Below, piece after piece: positions 8,927-17,151 of a stretch of 64,000 bases of DNA. Each line of letters opens with the position of its first letter. The stretch's first letter is position 1. The notes under the pieces are model-generated. The model saw nothing but the letters and a program-made list of their open reading frames with translations, had not been told where the DNA came from and searched no databases. Made by a program: the position numbers and the translations under genes. Origin of the DNA: Cupriavidus sp. D39 (GTDB taxonomy: Bacteria > Pseudomonadota > Gammaproteobacteria > Burkholderiales > Burkholderiaceae); assembly GCF_026627925.1 (NCBI RefSeq), contig NZ_JAPNLE010000009.1, positions 3,658,001-3,722,000 of the forward strand. Reading direction: 5' to 3'.

Positions 8927-8946
8927 CTGTCACCGCTGCTGGCTAA
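7249..8946 (+). CDS. Large serine recombinase (copy B)
   Basis: 565 residues with the same domain order as copy A: catalytic resolvase domain with Ser14 in YARVS, recombinase DNA-binding domain, zinc ribbon with four Cys and a long coiled coil near the C-terminus. This is the architecture of large serine integrases and of Tn4451 TnpX-type transposases. The element contributes codons only up to ...RCKRR; the last residues (TVTAAG) and the TAA come from the RT gene read in another frame. The protein C-terminus therefore depends on where and how the element sits. Confidence 0.9.
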   Translation: MSKAAMVALYARVSSEQQNKRGTIESQIAALKERISADGAQIVDDMCFVDAGVSGATLIRPQLERLRDCAALGTIDQLYILSPDRLARKYAHQALLMEEFSACGVQVVFLNHAIGTTPEESLLLQMQGMIAEYERAKIAERHRRGKLHGAKRGSVNVLSGAPYGYRYIRRQLDGTPARYVIELPQAATVRAIFQWVGMDRLSIGDVVRRLAESGTVTASGKPYWDRSVVWGILRNPAYMGRAAFGKTQSRDHLQVRVRAQRHSADVPRKPYSTTRTEPQDWIEIPVPAIVSEGLFQAAQEQLAENRKLARQRRESAPLRLLQGLTVCGECHYAYYAKKVSKVAAKGHQRDYAYYRCVGTDAYRFGGHRICDNLQVRTDRLDELVWQQVVELLSHPERLKSEYERRLDMMERNEKSAFDTSNLEKQRLQLEKGKSRLIDSYADGILDKSDFEPKMQQLRNRLEQIDQQILESRQQGAVQSELFLVINRIEEFAGAVTEKLDTIDLETKRRIVLGLVKRVEIHKDEIVVVFRVDPQPGAFDSENSNDSDDGVKSMQRCKRRTVTAAG

Positions 8947-9580
8947 CGTACTGCTCGATGAGGTGGACAAGGCGTTGGAGCGTCGAGGTCATTGCTTCGT
9001 GCGCTATGCCGATGATGCGAACGTGTACGTGCGCAGTCGGCGGGCGGGCGAGCGAGTGATGGCGCTATTGCGGCGCTTGTACGGCAGCCTGCGCCTGAAG
9101 GTCAACGAGGCAAAGAGCGCGGTGGCGAGCGCGTTTGGCCGCAAGTTCCTCGGCTACAGCTTCTGGGTGGCCGCAGGGGGAGTGGTCAAGCGCAAAGTGG
9201 CAGTTAAGCCGCTGCTGACGTTCAAGCAACGCATCCGCGAACTGACTCGCCGCTCAGGCGGGCGGAGTCTGCAGGCAGTCGTGGATCGGGTGAGGCCATA
9301 TGTTCTGGGATGGAAGGCCTACTTCCGGCTGGCGCAAACGCCCCAGGTCTGGCGCGAGCTGGACAAGTGGATGCGCCACCGGCTGAGGGCCATCCAGCTC
9401 AAGCACTGGCGCCGTGGTCGGGTCATTTACCGAGAGTTGCGTGCGCTGGGTGCTACAGCGGATGCCGCCAGGCAAGCAGCGGCGAGTAGCCGGTGCTGGT
9501 GGCGCAACAGCGGCGACACGCTGAACCGGGTCCTGACCATCGCCTACTTCGATCAGTTGGGCATGCCCCGTCTCACTTAA
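8927..9580 (+). pseudogene. Intron reverse transcriptase/maturase, C-terminal part (copy B)
   Basis: Starts with the CTG of L-S-P-L-L, contains the YADD polymerase box and the maturase domain, and ends with TAA at 9578-9580. One base differs from copy A (A at 9054, G at 3555), which is synonymous within the Arg-Ala-Gly-Glu-Arg-Val segment. Joined to 6202-6918 it gives 456 residues. Confidence 0.85.
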
Positions 9581-9740
9581 CCTCAACCTCTCGAACCGCC
9601 CGGTGCGGACCCGCATGCCGGGTGGTGTGGCAGGGGCGCAGCCAGTGGGCTGCCCCCTATGCCGATTTTTGGGGCCGAACAAGACAGCTGCGATTCAAGG
9701 CCAATTCCCTCGTGGACCGGTGCTGCCTGGTGGCCCCAGT

Positions 9741-9780
9741 CGAAGCATATTCGGCTACAATCGTAGCCATTTATGCTTCG
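9741..9780. promoter_or_regulatory. Nested palindrome covering the MNT-domain gene start
   Basis: Two inverted repeats share one centre: CGAAGCAT (9741-9748) with ATGCTTCG (9773-9780), and GGCTAC (9753-9758) with GTAGCC (9763-9768). The ATG of the regulator gene (9773) is inside the right outer arm and no Shine-Dalgarno is visible. It could be the operator of the HTH antitoxin or an RNA hairpin that hides the start codon. Confidence 0.55.
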
Positions 9781-10372
9781 ATCCATTTCCGAGACTCTTT
9801 TCAGCGACTACCGTCGCCGCGTGCTTGGCCTCCTGCTTCTGCGTCCGGAGGAGGCGTACCACGTGCGCGAAATCGCACGTTTGACCGGCACCACCGCGGG
9901 AACCCTTCACAAGGAGCTGAGCAAGCTTGCTGAAGCGGGCGTGCTCTCCCGTGAACGGCAGGGCAATCAGGTGGTTTATCGTGCCAACCGAGCCTGTCCA
10001 ATTTTCGAGGAGCTGGCTAGCATCATGCGCAAAACATCCGGCATTCGAGATGTGCTGCTTTTGGCACTTGAGGCCTGCTCGGAGCGGATTGATGTTGCGT
10101 TCGTGTTTGGTTCTGTGGCTCGTGCTCAGGAGACGGCGAACAGTGACGTGGATGTGATGGTGATCGGTACCGTCAGTTTTGGCGAAGTGGTAAGGCAGTT
10201 CTATGAGACCCAAGCCATCCTAGGCCGCGAAATCAATCCCAAGGTGCTGACGGCGGCAGAGTGGCGGGACGGCATTTTGAACCAAGCGCCGTTTCTGCTG
10301 GAAGTCCAAGCAAAGCCCAAGATATTTCTGATCGGAAATAACGATGACCTTGCAGAACTTGCTGGGAATTAG
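9773..10372 (+). CDS. HTH-MNT nucleotidyltransferase-domain protein (antitoxin type)
   Basis: 199 residues. The N-terminal winged helix-turn-helix (VREIARLTGTTAGTLHKELSK...VLSRERQGNQVVYRANR) is followed by a minimal nucleotidyltransferase domain with GSVARAQE and the DVDVMV acidic pair (about residues 112-126). In MNT/HEPN toxin-antitoxin systems the MNT protein neutralises the HEPN RNase, in characterised cases by adding AMP to it. Here the fused HTH suggests it also represses its own promoter. It overlaps the HEPN gene by 29 bp. Intron copy B ends 106 bp upstream. Confidence 0.8.
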   Translation: MLRSISETLFSDYRRRVLGLLLLRPEEAYHVREIARLTGTTAGTLHKELSKLAEAGVLSRERQGNQVVYRANRACPIFEELASIMRKTSGIRDVLLLALEACSERIDVAFVFGSVARAQETANSDVDVMVIGTVSFGEVVRQFYETQAILGREINPKVLTAAEWRDGILNQAPFLLEVQAKPKIFLIGNNDDLAELAGN

Positions 10373-10781
10373 CCTAGACGCGGTACAGCCGAGTCGCGAC
10401 CAAGTGACAAGGTTGCTGGCGGCCGCCGAGCGGAATCTCGCGGACGCGCAGCTGCACGGCTTGAGCAGTGAGAACCGGTTTGATGCTGCGTATAAAGCCA
10501 TCATGCAATTGGCGATGCTGGCGTTGCAGGCAAATGGATATCGAACGTTGACCAGCCGACCGGGCCATCACCAGACCGCGATCCAGACGCTGCCGGCGAC
10601 TATCGGCATGTCCAAGGATCGCATGATCGTGCTGGACGCACTGCGCAAGCAGCGCAATTTGTCTGACTACTCGGGCGATCTGGTGCCTGAATCGACTTTA
10701 AGTGAGTGTATGTCGAGCGCGTTCAGTTTGCTGGCCGACGTAAGAGCTTGGCTTCAGGCAAACAAACCGGAGCTTCTTTGA
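10344..10781 (+). CDS. HEPN-domain protein (probable toxin)
   Basis: 145 residues, mostly helical. A charged motif RKQRNLSDYSGD (about residues 104-115) matches the R-x4-6-[H/Y]-type active-site region of HEPN proteins of the RNxxDY class. HEPN toxins cleave RNA; pairing with an MNT protein in one operon is a known toxin-antitoxin type. The start at 10344 overlaps the upstream gene. No canonical His follows the Arg-Asn, so RNase activity is inferred from family and context. Confidence 0.75.
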   Translation: MTLQNLLGISLDAVQPSRDQVTRLLAAAERNLADAQLHGLSSENRFDAAYKAIMQLAMLALQANGYRTLTSRPGHHQTAIQTLPATIGMSKDRMIVLDALRKQRNLSDYSGDLVPESTLSECMSSAFSLLADVRAWLQANKPELL

Positions 10782-11051
10782 CGATCAGTATGAGTGACAC
10801 GCTGCGAGCTCCGCAAAGCTAAGCCTCGATTTGCGTGCGAGGCAGTCGCCATACTCACCGACCCGATTCGCGCACATCGGCGTGTACGATGCCGGTTGCT
10901 AAACCTGCGCCCGTCATCCAACCCGAATACCTTACCCCTTTCGCGAAACTGCTCAAGATCCATCCATCCTCAGCCGACGACCGCACAGAGCCCCAGCCCC
11001 CACCACCCGTTTCATCACCCCAACAGCAGCAATCCAAAAGGAAGAACATCC

Positions 11052-11939
11052 GTGAATCGGAAACTTGCACGCATCGCATGGATGGCCTCGTTCGCCTGTC
11101 TGTCGGCCTGCGGAGGCGATGGCTCGTCGGCGCAGACGGATGCTTCCGTCAAGTCCGTGTCGGCGGTGAATGCGTCGGCCGCGACCTTGACGCTCTCGGC
11201 GCAAACGCTGGCGGTCTCGCGCTGGATGCCGGCGGCAACCGATACATGGCAGTTGCAGTTGACGGGTACGGTCAACACGAGCTATCCGGCGCAGGTCTTC
11301 GATATCGACCTGGTGGATACGCCGCAGGCGACCATCAATGCCTTGAAGGCGCAGGGCAAGCGCGTGGTCTGCTATTTTTCGGCGGGTAGCTCGGAGAACT
11401 GGCGGCCGGATTTCAAGCAGTTTGCCGCGGCGGATATGGGAAAGGCGTTGTCGGGGTGGGCGGGCGAGCGTTGGCTCGATACGCGCTCGGCCAACGTGCG
11501 CCAGATCATGCAGGCGCGCATGGACCTGGCGAAGTCGAAGGGCTGCGATGGCGTGGACCCGGACAACGTGGATGGCTATACCAATCAGCCGGGCTTCCCG
11601 CTGACGGCGGCTACTCAGCTGGACTACAACCGCTTCCTGGCGGCCGAGGCGCATGCGCGGGGCCTGGCGGTGGGCTTGAAAAACGATGTGGATCAAGTCT
11701 CGCAGCTGGCGACGGACTTTGATTTCGCGGTGAACGAGCAGTGCTTCCAGTACAGCGAGTGCGCGAGCTACAAGCCGCTCACGGCGCAGGGCAAGGCGGT
11801 GTTCAACGTGGAGTACGCTCCGAAGTACAAGACCGCATCGACGCGCGCCACGCTTTGCGCTTCGGCCAAGGCGGCGCACCTTCGTACGCTGGTGCTCCCG
11901 CTGAGCCTGGATGACGCGTTCCGCTACGCTTGCGATTGA
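11052..11939 (+). CDS. GH114-type endo-alpha-1,4-polygalactosaminidase-like lipoprotein
   Basis: 295 residues. GTG start at 11052 behind AAAAGGAAG; lipobox LSAC gives a lipidated Cys20. The rest is a TIM-barrel-like domain with WQLQLTG, VFDIDLVDT, RVVCYFSAGSSENWRPD, the acidic motif GCDGVDPDNVDGY and LKNDVDQV, characteristic of the TM1410/GH114 family. Members hydrolyse alpha-1,4-linked galactosamine polymers, an exopolysaccharide component. It probably acts at the cell surface. It is followed 160 bp downstream by a second lipoprotein gene. Confidence 0.85.
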   Translation: MNRKLARIAWMASFACLSACGGDGSSAQTDASVKSVSAVNASAATLTLSAQTLAVSRWMPAATDTWQLQLTGTVNTSYPAQVFDIDLVDTPQATINALKAQGKRVVCYFSAGSSENWRPDFKQFAAADMGKALSGWAGERWLDTRSANVRQIMQARMDLAKSKGCDGVDPDNVDGYTNQPGFPLTAATQLDYNRFLAAEAHARGLAVGLKNDVDQVSQLATDFDFAVNEQCFQYSECASYKPLTAQGKAVFNVEYAPKYKTASTRATLCASAKAAHLRTLVLPLSLDDAFRYACD

Positions 11940-12098
11940 GGTGGCGGGATCGGCCGCAAGGCGCAGGCCGGGAGCCGGCGTTTTTGTCCTACAGCGCGGC
12001 CTCCAATCCGCCGACACCCGGCATCGCGCATGCGTTCTATAGTGGAGCGGACAGCGCACGCCGACGGGGCGACGCGCCGCCTTTCCGGAGAGCCGATC

Positions 12099-13421
12099 AT
12101 GCCCTTGCAGCGATTGTCCATTTTGACTCTCTGCCTGCTGATGGCGGCGGGCTTGACCGCATGTGGCGACACCGCGACCCTGCCGGTCTCCGCCGGCACC
12201 GGCTTGAGTCCGCAGTTACCATCGCCAAACAGGACCATGCTGCCCACGGTGAACATCGCCCCTGCCAAAGGCTGGGCCGATGGTGCCAGACCGGTTGCAG
12301 CGGACGGCCTGTCCGTCGTGGCGTTCGCCGGCAAGCTGGACCATCCGCGCTGGATCTACGTGCTGCCCAACGGCGACGTGCTGGTGGCCGAAACCAATGC
12401 GCCGCCCAAGCCGGATGATGGCAAGGGCATCCGGGGCTGGGTCATGACGCAGGTGATGAAACGCGCGGGCGCCGGCGTGCCAAGCGCCAATCGCATCACG
12501 CTGCTACGCGACACCAATGGCGATGGCGTCGCCGATGCGCGCTCCGTATTTCTCAAGGACCTGCATTCGCCCTTCGGCATGGTGCTGGTGGGCAATGACT
12601 TCTATGTGGCGGACACCGATGCCGTCCTGCGTTTCCCCTACCAGCCGGGGCAGACCCAGATCACTGGGCCCGGCGTGAAGGTGGTCGACCTGCCTGCCGG
12701 CCCCATCAATCACCACTGGACCAAGAACATCATCGCCAGCAGGGACGGCAGCAAGCTCTACGTCACCGTCGGCTCCAACAGCAACGTCGGCGAGAACGGC
12801 CTCGACAAGGAGGAGGCGCGGGCAGCCATCTGGGAGGTCGATCCCAAGACCGGCGCGCACCGCGTGTTTGCCAGCGGCCTGCGCAATGCCAACGGCATGG
12901 CCTGGGATCCCGACAGCGGCGCGCTATGGACTGCGGTAAACGAGCGCGACGAGATCGGTAGCGATCTCGTGCCGGACTACATCACTTCGGTCAGAGACGG
13001 CGCTTTCTATGGCTGGCCCTTCAGCTACTACGGCCAGCATGTAGACGAACGCGTAAAGCCGCAGCAGCCGGAGATGGTGGCCAAGGCCATTGCGCCCGAC
13101 TACGCCGTCGGCCCGCATACCGCGTCGCTTGGCCTGGCCTCGGCGCTAGGCAACGCGTTGCCCTCCCGCTTCAGGAACGGCATGTTCGTAGGCCAGCACG
13201 GGTCGTGGAACCGTAAGCCGCACAGCGGCTACAAGGTGATCTTCGTGCCGTTCGCCAACGGCAAGCCGGCGGGCGACCCGGTCGACGTGCTCACCGGCTT
13301 CCTGACGAAGGACGGCGACGCGCAAGGGCGCCCGGTGGGCGTTGCCATCGACAAGCGCGGCGCGTTGCTGGTGGCGGATGATGTTGGCGATGTGGTCTGG
13401 CGGGTGACCGCGGCGAAGTAA
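12099..13421 (+). CDS. Sorbosone dehydrogenase-like PQQ-type beta-propeller lipoprotein
   Basis: 440 residues. Signal peptide with lipobox LTAC, then a six-bladed propeller: [87 protein letters not shown]. These are hallmarks of the L-sorbosone dehydrogenase/PQQ sugar dehydrogenase superfamily. It probably oxidises an aldose-type sugar in the periplasm with PQQ, though the true substrate cannot be told. The ATG at 12099 has GGAGAG upstream; an earlier in-frame ATG at 12030 lacks one. Confidence 0.85.
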   Translation: MPLQRLSILTLCLLMAAGLTACGDTATLPVSAGTGLSPQLPSPNRTMLPTVNIAPAKGWADGARPVAADGLSVVAFAGKLDHPRWIYVLPNGDVLVAETNAPPKPDDGKGIRGWVMTQVMKRAGAGVPSANRITLLRDTNGDGVADARSVFLKDLHSPFGMVLVGNDFYVADTDAVLRFPYQPGQTQITGPGVKVVDLPAGPINHHWTKNIIASRDGSKLYVTVGSNSNVGENGLDKEEARAAIWEVDPKTGAHRVFASGLRNANGMAWDPDSGALWTAVNERDEIGSDLVPDYITSVRDGAFYGWPFSYYGQHVDERVKPQQPEMVAKAIAPDYAVGPHTASLGLASALGNALPSRFRNGMFVGQHGSWNRKPHSGYKVIFVPFANGKPAGDPVDVLTGFLTKDGDAQGRPVGVAIDKRGALLVADDVGDVVWRVTAAK

Positions 13422-13898
13422 AGGTGCGTTGCCAGGGCGCCGCCGCACGATCGGCGGCTGCCCCGCAATCAAGCTGCGCGCGTGACCTGGCCCGCTGCTT
13501 CGCAGTGACGATGACCATCTGCACGATCTGCACGATTAGCTTGAACAACTCGGGCCGGCAGTCCTCCGCTTCACCACGCGAGCGCGGTACGCGTCGTGCA
13601 CCGCGACGCGGCATGGACACACTAATGTGGGGCAGCTTCGCTAGGGCTGCTGCGCATGCGCCCTGCGGTGCGGGCTCGTTCTCGGTACCCTGAGGCGCTA
13701 ATGCAAACATCTGAGGACAGTGGCGCGTTCGGCACATGACCCCTTGCATGGCCACGTTTTACGGATGGCGCATTTGGCCGGGCCATCGACAGGCGCAGCG
13801 GGAGCGCGGTCGAATATGTCAGAAATGGCATGGATGTTGCGTGCGCTATTCGGCGCATCGCGCTGCCGTACCGTGCCTGGTGACGTTAGCGGTGTGAA
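13422..13898. other. Intergenic stretch with no supported gene
   Basis: About 475 bp between the sorbosone dehydrogenase-like gene and the amine oxidase cluster. Short frames here have poor codon use and no motif. A small CTGCACGAT repeat occurs near 13520. It may hold the promoter of the amine oxidase operon, but no clear -35/-10 pair was seen. Confidence 0.4.
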
Positions 13899-15527
13899 AT
13901 GCGCAACCCACAAAGACTCCTCGACAGCCTGAACATGACTTCAATTGACAGTAAGGCCTTCAGCCGCCGCGACTTGCTTGCGCTCGTCGGCAAGGCAGCA
14001 GGTGGCGCGGCAATGTACCAGGCGATGACTTCGCTCGGCCTCGCGGCGGAATCCGGTTACACGGGCCCGCCGAAACTCCAGGGCGCAAAGCGCGGTGCCT
14101 CGGTGCTGATTCTCGGCGCGGGACTGGCTGGCATGGTGGCCGCGCTGGAGTTGCGGCGCGCTGGCTACAAGGTGCAGATCCTGGAATACAGCGGCCGTGC
14201 CGGCGGCCGCTGCTGGACCCTGCGCGGCGGCGATGTCTTCACCGAGATGGGCGGCGCCGTGCAGCGCTGCGAGTTCGCCAAAGGCGAATACCTGAACCCG
14301 GGGCCGTGGCGCATCCCGTATCACCACCATGCGGTGCTCGACTATTGCAAGCGGCTGGGCGTGGCGCTCGAGCCTTTCGTGCAGGTCAATTACAACGCGC
14401 TGGTGCACTCGACCAAGGCCTACGGCGGCAAGGCGCAGCGCTACCGCCATGTGCAGGGCGACTTCCAGGGCTACGTGGCGGAGCTGCTCGGCAAGGCCGC
14501 CACGCAGGGCAACCTGGACACGGCGCTCACGCGCGAGGACAAGGAGAAATTGCTGGAGGGCCTGCGCAAATGGGGCGCGCTCGATGCGCAGATGCGCTAC
14601 CGCGAAAGCGCGCTCACCAGTGACCGGCGCGGTTACGAGATCGATCCCGGCGGCGGCCTGATGCCGCTGGCCAAGCCCTCCAAGCCGCTGGAACTGAGCG
14701 ACTTGCTGCAATCCGGGCTGTGGCGCTATATCGCCAGCGGGCAGGAGTACGAATTCCAGAGCACCATTTTCCAGCCGGTGGGCGGCATGGACATGATTGC
14801 GCAGGCCTTCCAGCGCGAGGTGGGCAGCCTGATCCGCTACCACGCCAAGGTGACGAAGATCGCGCAGGACGAGCGCGGCGTCACCGTGACCTATACCGAT
14901 GACGCGCACGGCGGCGCGGTCGCCCAGGCCAAGGCCGACTGGTGCCTGTGCACCATCCCGCTGTCGGTGCTGAGCCAGCTCGACGTGCAGGTCGGCGACG
15001 CCATGCAGCAGGCCATCAACGCCGTGCCCTATGACGCCTCGATCAAGATCGGCCTGCAGTTCAAGCGCCGCTTCTGGGAGGAGGACGAATCCATCTACGG
15101 CGGCATCAGCTATACGGACCAGCCCATCACGCGCATCTCTTACCCTTCCACGCGCTACGGCGCCAAGGGCAAGTCGGTGCTGCTGGGCGCCTATGCCTTC
15201 GGCCCCAATGCCTATGAGTTCACCGCCATGACGCCGCAGGAGCGCGTGCGCCGCGCCGTGGAGCAGGGCAGCCAGCTACACCCGCAATACGCGCGGGAGT
15301 TCGACAACGGCATTGCGGTGGGCTGGCACCGCGTGCCGTGGTCGCAGGGCTGCTACGGCTTGTGGACCGATGAGAGCCGGGAGAAGCACTACAAGAACCT
15401 CTGCCAGATCGATGGCCGCATCGCGCTGGCGGGGGAGCATGCTTCCTATATCCCGGCCTGGCAGGAGGGCGCGCTGTTGTCCGCGCTCGACGCGATCGAG
15501 CGCCTGCATGCGCATGCCGTCTCGTGA
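13899..15527 (+). CDS. Flavin monoamine oxidase-family protein (FAD)
   Basis: 542 residues. A twin-arginine-like start (SRRDLLALVGKAAGG) precedes the FAD-binding motif VLILGAGLAGMVAALEL and RAGGRCWTLRGGD. The C-terminal flavin-binding segment reads RIALAGEHASYIPAWQEGA. Enzymes of this family oxidise amines or L-amino acids to imines. Here it is followed after 25 bp by a c-type cytochrome and then by a secreted RidA-like protein, which suggests a periplasmic dehydrogenase that passes electrons to the cytochrome while RidA hydrolyses the reactive imine. The ATG at 13935 is an alternative start that keeps the Tat motif. Confidence 0.85.
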   Translation: MRNPQRLLDSLNMTSIDSKAFSRRDLLALVGKAAGGAAMYQAMTSLGLAAESGYTGPPKLQGAKRGASVLILGAGLAGMVAALELRRAGYKVQILEYSGRAGGRCWTLRGGDVFTEMGGAVQRCEFAKGEYLNPGPWRIPYHHHAVLDYCKRLGVALEPFVQVNYNALVHSTKAYGGKAQRYRHVQGDFQGYVAELLGKAATQGNLDTALTREDKEKLLEGLRKWGALDAQMRYRESALTSDRRGYEIDPGGGLMPLAKPSKPLELSDLLQSGLWRYIASGQEYEFQSTIFQPVGGMDMIAQAFQREVGSLIRYHAKVTKIAQDERGVTVTYTDDAHGGAVAQAKADWCLCTIPLSVLSQLDVQVGDAMQQAINAVPYDASIKIGLQFKRRFWEEDESIYGGISYTDQPITRISYPSTRYGAKGKSVLLGAYAFGPNAYEFTAMTPQERVRRAVEQGSQLHPQYAREFDNGIAVGWHRVPWSQGCYGLWTDESREKHYKNLCQIDGRIALAGEHASYIPAWQEGALLSALDAIERLHAHAVS

Positions 15528-15552
15528 TCCGCTCCCACAGGAATCCACATCC

Positions 15553-15963
15553 ATGAATGCCATGATCTTCCAACGCACGCTCGCCGTGCCCGCCCTGCTG
15601 CTGGGACTGGCGTTTTGCCCGTTCGCGCAGGCGCGATCCGATCCGGTCTTCTCTGCCGGCCCCAAGTTCCAGCAGACCTCCGGCGAGGCGATCTTCCATG
15701 CCATCTGCCAGGGCTGCCACATGCCGCAGGCACAGGGGGCGAAAGGCGCCGCCGCATACCCCGCGCTGGCCAGCGATCCCCGGCTGGCGGGAGCGGACTA
15801 TCCACTCTATGTGGTGTTGCACGGCCAGAAGGGCATGCCGTCCTTCGGCAAGATGCTCGACGATGCGCAGATCGCCGCTGTGGTGGGCTACGTGCGCACG
15901 CATTTCGGCAACCAGTACACCGATGCCATCACCGCGGAAAACGTCGCGAAGCTCCGGCGCTGA
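15553..15963 (+). CDS. Periplasmic c-type cytochrome
   Basis: 136 residues. A cleavable signal peptide ending near FAQA, then a class I cytochrome c with haem motif CQGCH (about residues 53-57) and probable axial Met in GMPSFGKM. It lies 25 bp after the amine oxidase gene and is probably its electron acceptor, feeding the respiratory chain. Confidence 0.9.
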   Translation: MNAMIFQRTLAVPALLLGLAFCPFAQARSDPVFSAGPKFQQTSGEAIFHAICQGCHMPQAQGAKGAAAYPALASDPRLAGADYPLYVVLHGQKGMPSFGKMLDDAQIAAVVGYVRTHFGNQYTDAITAENVAKLRR

Positions 15964-16048
15964 GTTCAGCGCTGAATGCGTTGCCAAGCGACAGGCGGCA
16001 TGGCACACATTGCGCCATGCCGCACCCATCCATTACAAGGAACCCAAT

Positions 16049-16564
16049 ATGCCGTTCTTCTTTCGTCAGTCACTCCTGGCACTTTGCGCGTTGTCTGCCC
16101 TGGCAGGCGGCGCGGCCCGCGCGGCCGACGACGTGATTCGTCACCGCATCCCGAATTCCACGTTTCCCATCGCCGCCGCTGTCGAGATCCCGACAACGGT
16201 TTCCACGATCTATCTGTCCGGGCAAGTCCCGCCGGTTCAGGACGCCACCCAGCCGCGCGACAATCCGCTTGCCTATGGCGGCGATACCAAGGCGCAGACC
16301 GTCGGGGTACTCAAGTCCATCGAGAAGAGCCTGGCCGGCCTGGGCCTGGGGCTGGGTGATGTGGTGAAGATGCAGGTGTTCCTGGTGGGCGATCCCGCCA
16401 AGGACAACAAGATGGATTTCGCCGGCTTTATGGAGGGCTACACGCAGTTCTTCGGCACCAAGGAGCAGCCCAACCTGCCGACGCGCTCCGTATTCCAGGT
16501 GATGGCGCTGGCGAACACGGCCTGGCGCGTGGAGATCGAAGTGGTGGCCGCGCGCCGCAAGTAG
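16049..16564 (+). CDS. RidA/YjgF-family protein with signal peptide
   Basis: 171 residues. N-terminal signal peptide (FFRQSLLALCALSALAGGAARA), unusual because RidA proteins are normally cytosolic. The RidA domain contains TIYLSGQVPP, the KMQVFLVG strand and NLPTRSVFQV. RidA proteins hydrolyse 2-imino acids and enamines formed by PLP or flavin enzymes. Third gene of the oxidase/cytochrome cluster, so likely to detoxify the imine product in the periplasm. AAGGA precedes the ATG. Confidence 0.85.
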   Translation: MPFFFRQSLLALCALSALAGGAARAADDVIRHRIPNSTFPIAAAVEIPTTVSTIYLSGQVPPVQDATQPRDNPLAYGGDTKAQTVGVLKSIEKSLAGLGLGLGDVVKMQVFLVGDPAKDNKMDFAGFMEGYTQFFGTKEQPNLPTRSVFQVMALANTAWRVEIEVVAARRK

Positions 16565-16599
16565 GGCCGGCCGCGCCTGCGATGGCGTGGTGTTCCTGT

Positions 16600-17151
16600 C
16601 TAGCTGGATTCCAGCTCGCGCCACGCCAAGAACAGGCGCGTATCGAATTCCAATTGGTGATACGCCGGCTCCATGTATTCGCACAGGCGGTAGAACGCTT
16701 TGTTGTGATCGCTTTCCTTCAGGTGCGCGAGCTCGTGCACCACGATCATGCGCAGGAATTCGGGTGGCGCTTCCTTGAACAGCGACGCCACGCGGATTTC
16801 CTTCTTGGCCTTGAGCTTGCCGCCTTGCACGCGCGAGATGGCGGTGTGCAGCCCGAGCGCGCGATGCACCACGTCGATCTTGGCATCGAACGCGACCTTG
16901 TGGATCGGCGGCGCGGTGCGCAGGAATTCCTGCTTCAGCTCGGCGGTGAAGTCATACAGCGCGCGGTCGGTCTGCACGGTGTGCCGCGCGGGGTATTTCT
17001 TCGCCAGGTGCTCGCCCAGGCGGTTGGTGGCCACCATCTGGCGCACCTGGTCGAGCACGCCGTCGGGATACGCGCTGAGAAAGCGCAGCGGATCCTTGAC
17101 GCCGGGGCGCCAGGCCTCGCTGGTGGGGGCGGGGATGCTACGGGTGCTCAA
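16600..17151 (-). CDS. YgjP/M48-type metallopeptidase
   Basis: 183 residues. Zinc-binding motif VVHELAHLKESDH in the C-terminal half with the third ligand region after HNKAFY. This is the YgjP (DUF45, formerly DUF45/SprT-like) family, predicted zinc-dependent hydrolases. The probable TTG start at 17149-17151 overlaps the stop of the upstream zinc-ribbon gene (TTGA), so the two form an operon. Confidence 0.8.
   Translation of the reverse strand: MSTRSIPAPTSEAWRPGVKDPLRFLSAYPDGVLDQVRQMVATNRLGEHLAKKYPARHTVQTDRALYDFTAELKQEFLRTAPPIHKVAFDAKIDVVHRALGLHTAISRVQGGKLKAKKEIRVASLFKEAPPEFLRMIVVHELAHLKESDHNKAFYRLCEYMEPAYHQLEFDTRLFLAWRELESS

Larger units (their letters stand above)
5802..9666 (+). mobile_element. 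Group IIC intron, copy B, interrupted by a recombinase element
   Basis: Same sequence as copy A from GTGCGCCCAGC to the terminal ...TATGCCGAT, in the same orientation. Both copies share TTTTCAT just before the first intron base, the likely IBS contact. In this copy the RT 5' part is in frame from the ATG at 6202; the only break is the 2,008-bp element at 6919-8926, here in forward orientation. Precise loss of that element would restore a 456-residue RT, so this intron could be reactivated by excision. It inserted between the entericidin terminator and an MNT/HEPN toxin-antitoxin pair. Confidence 0.9.
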
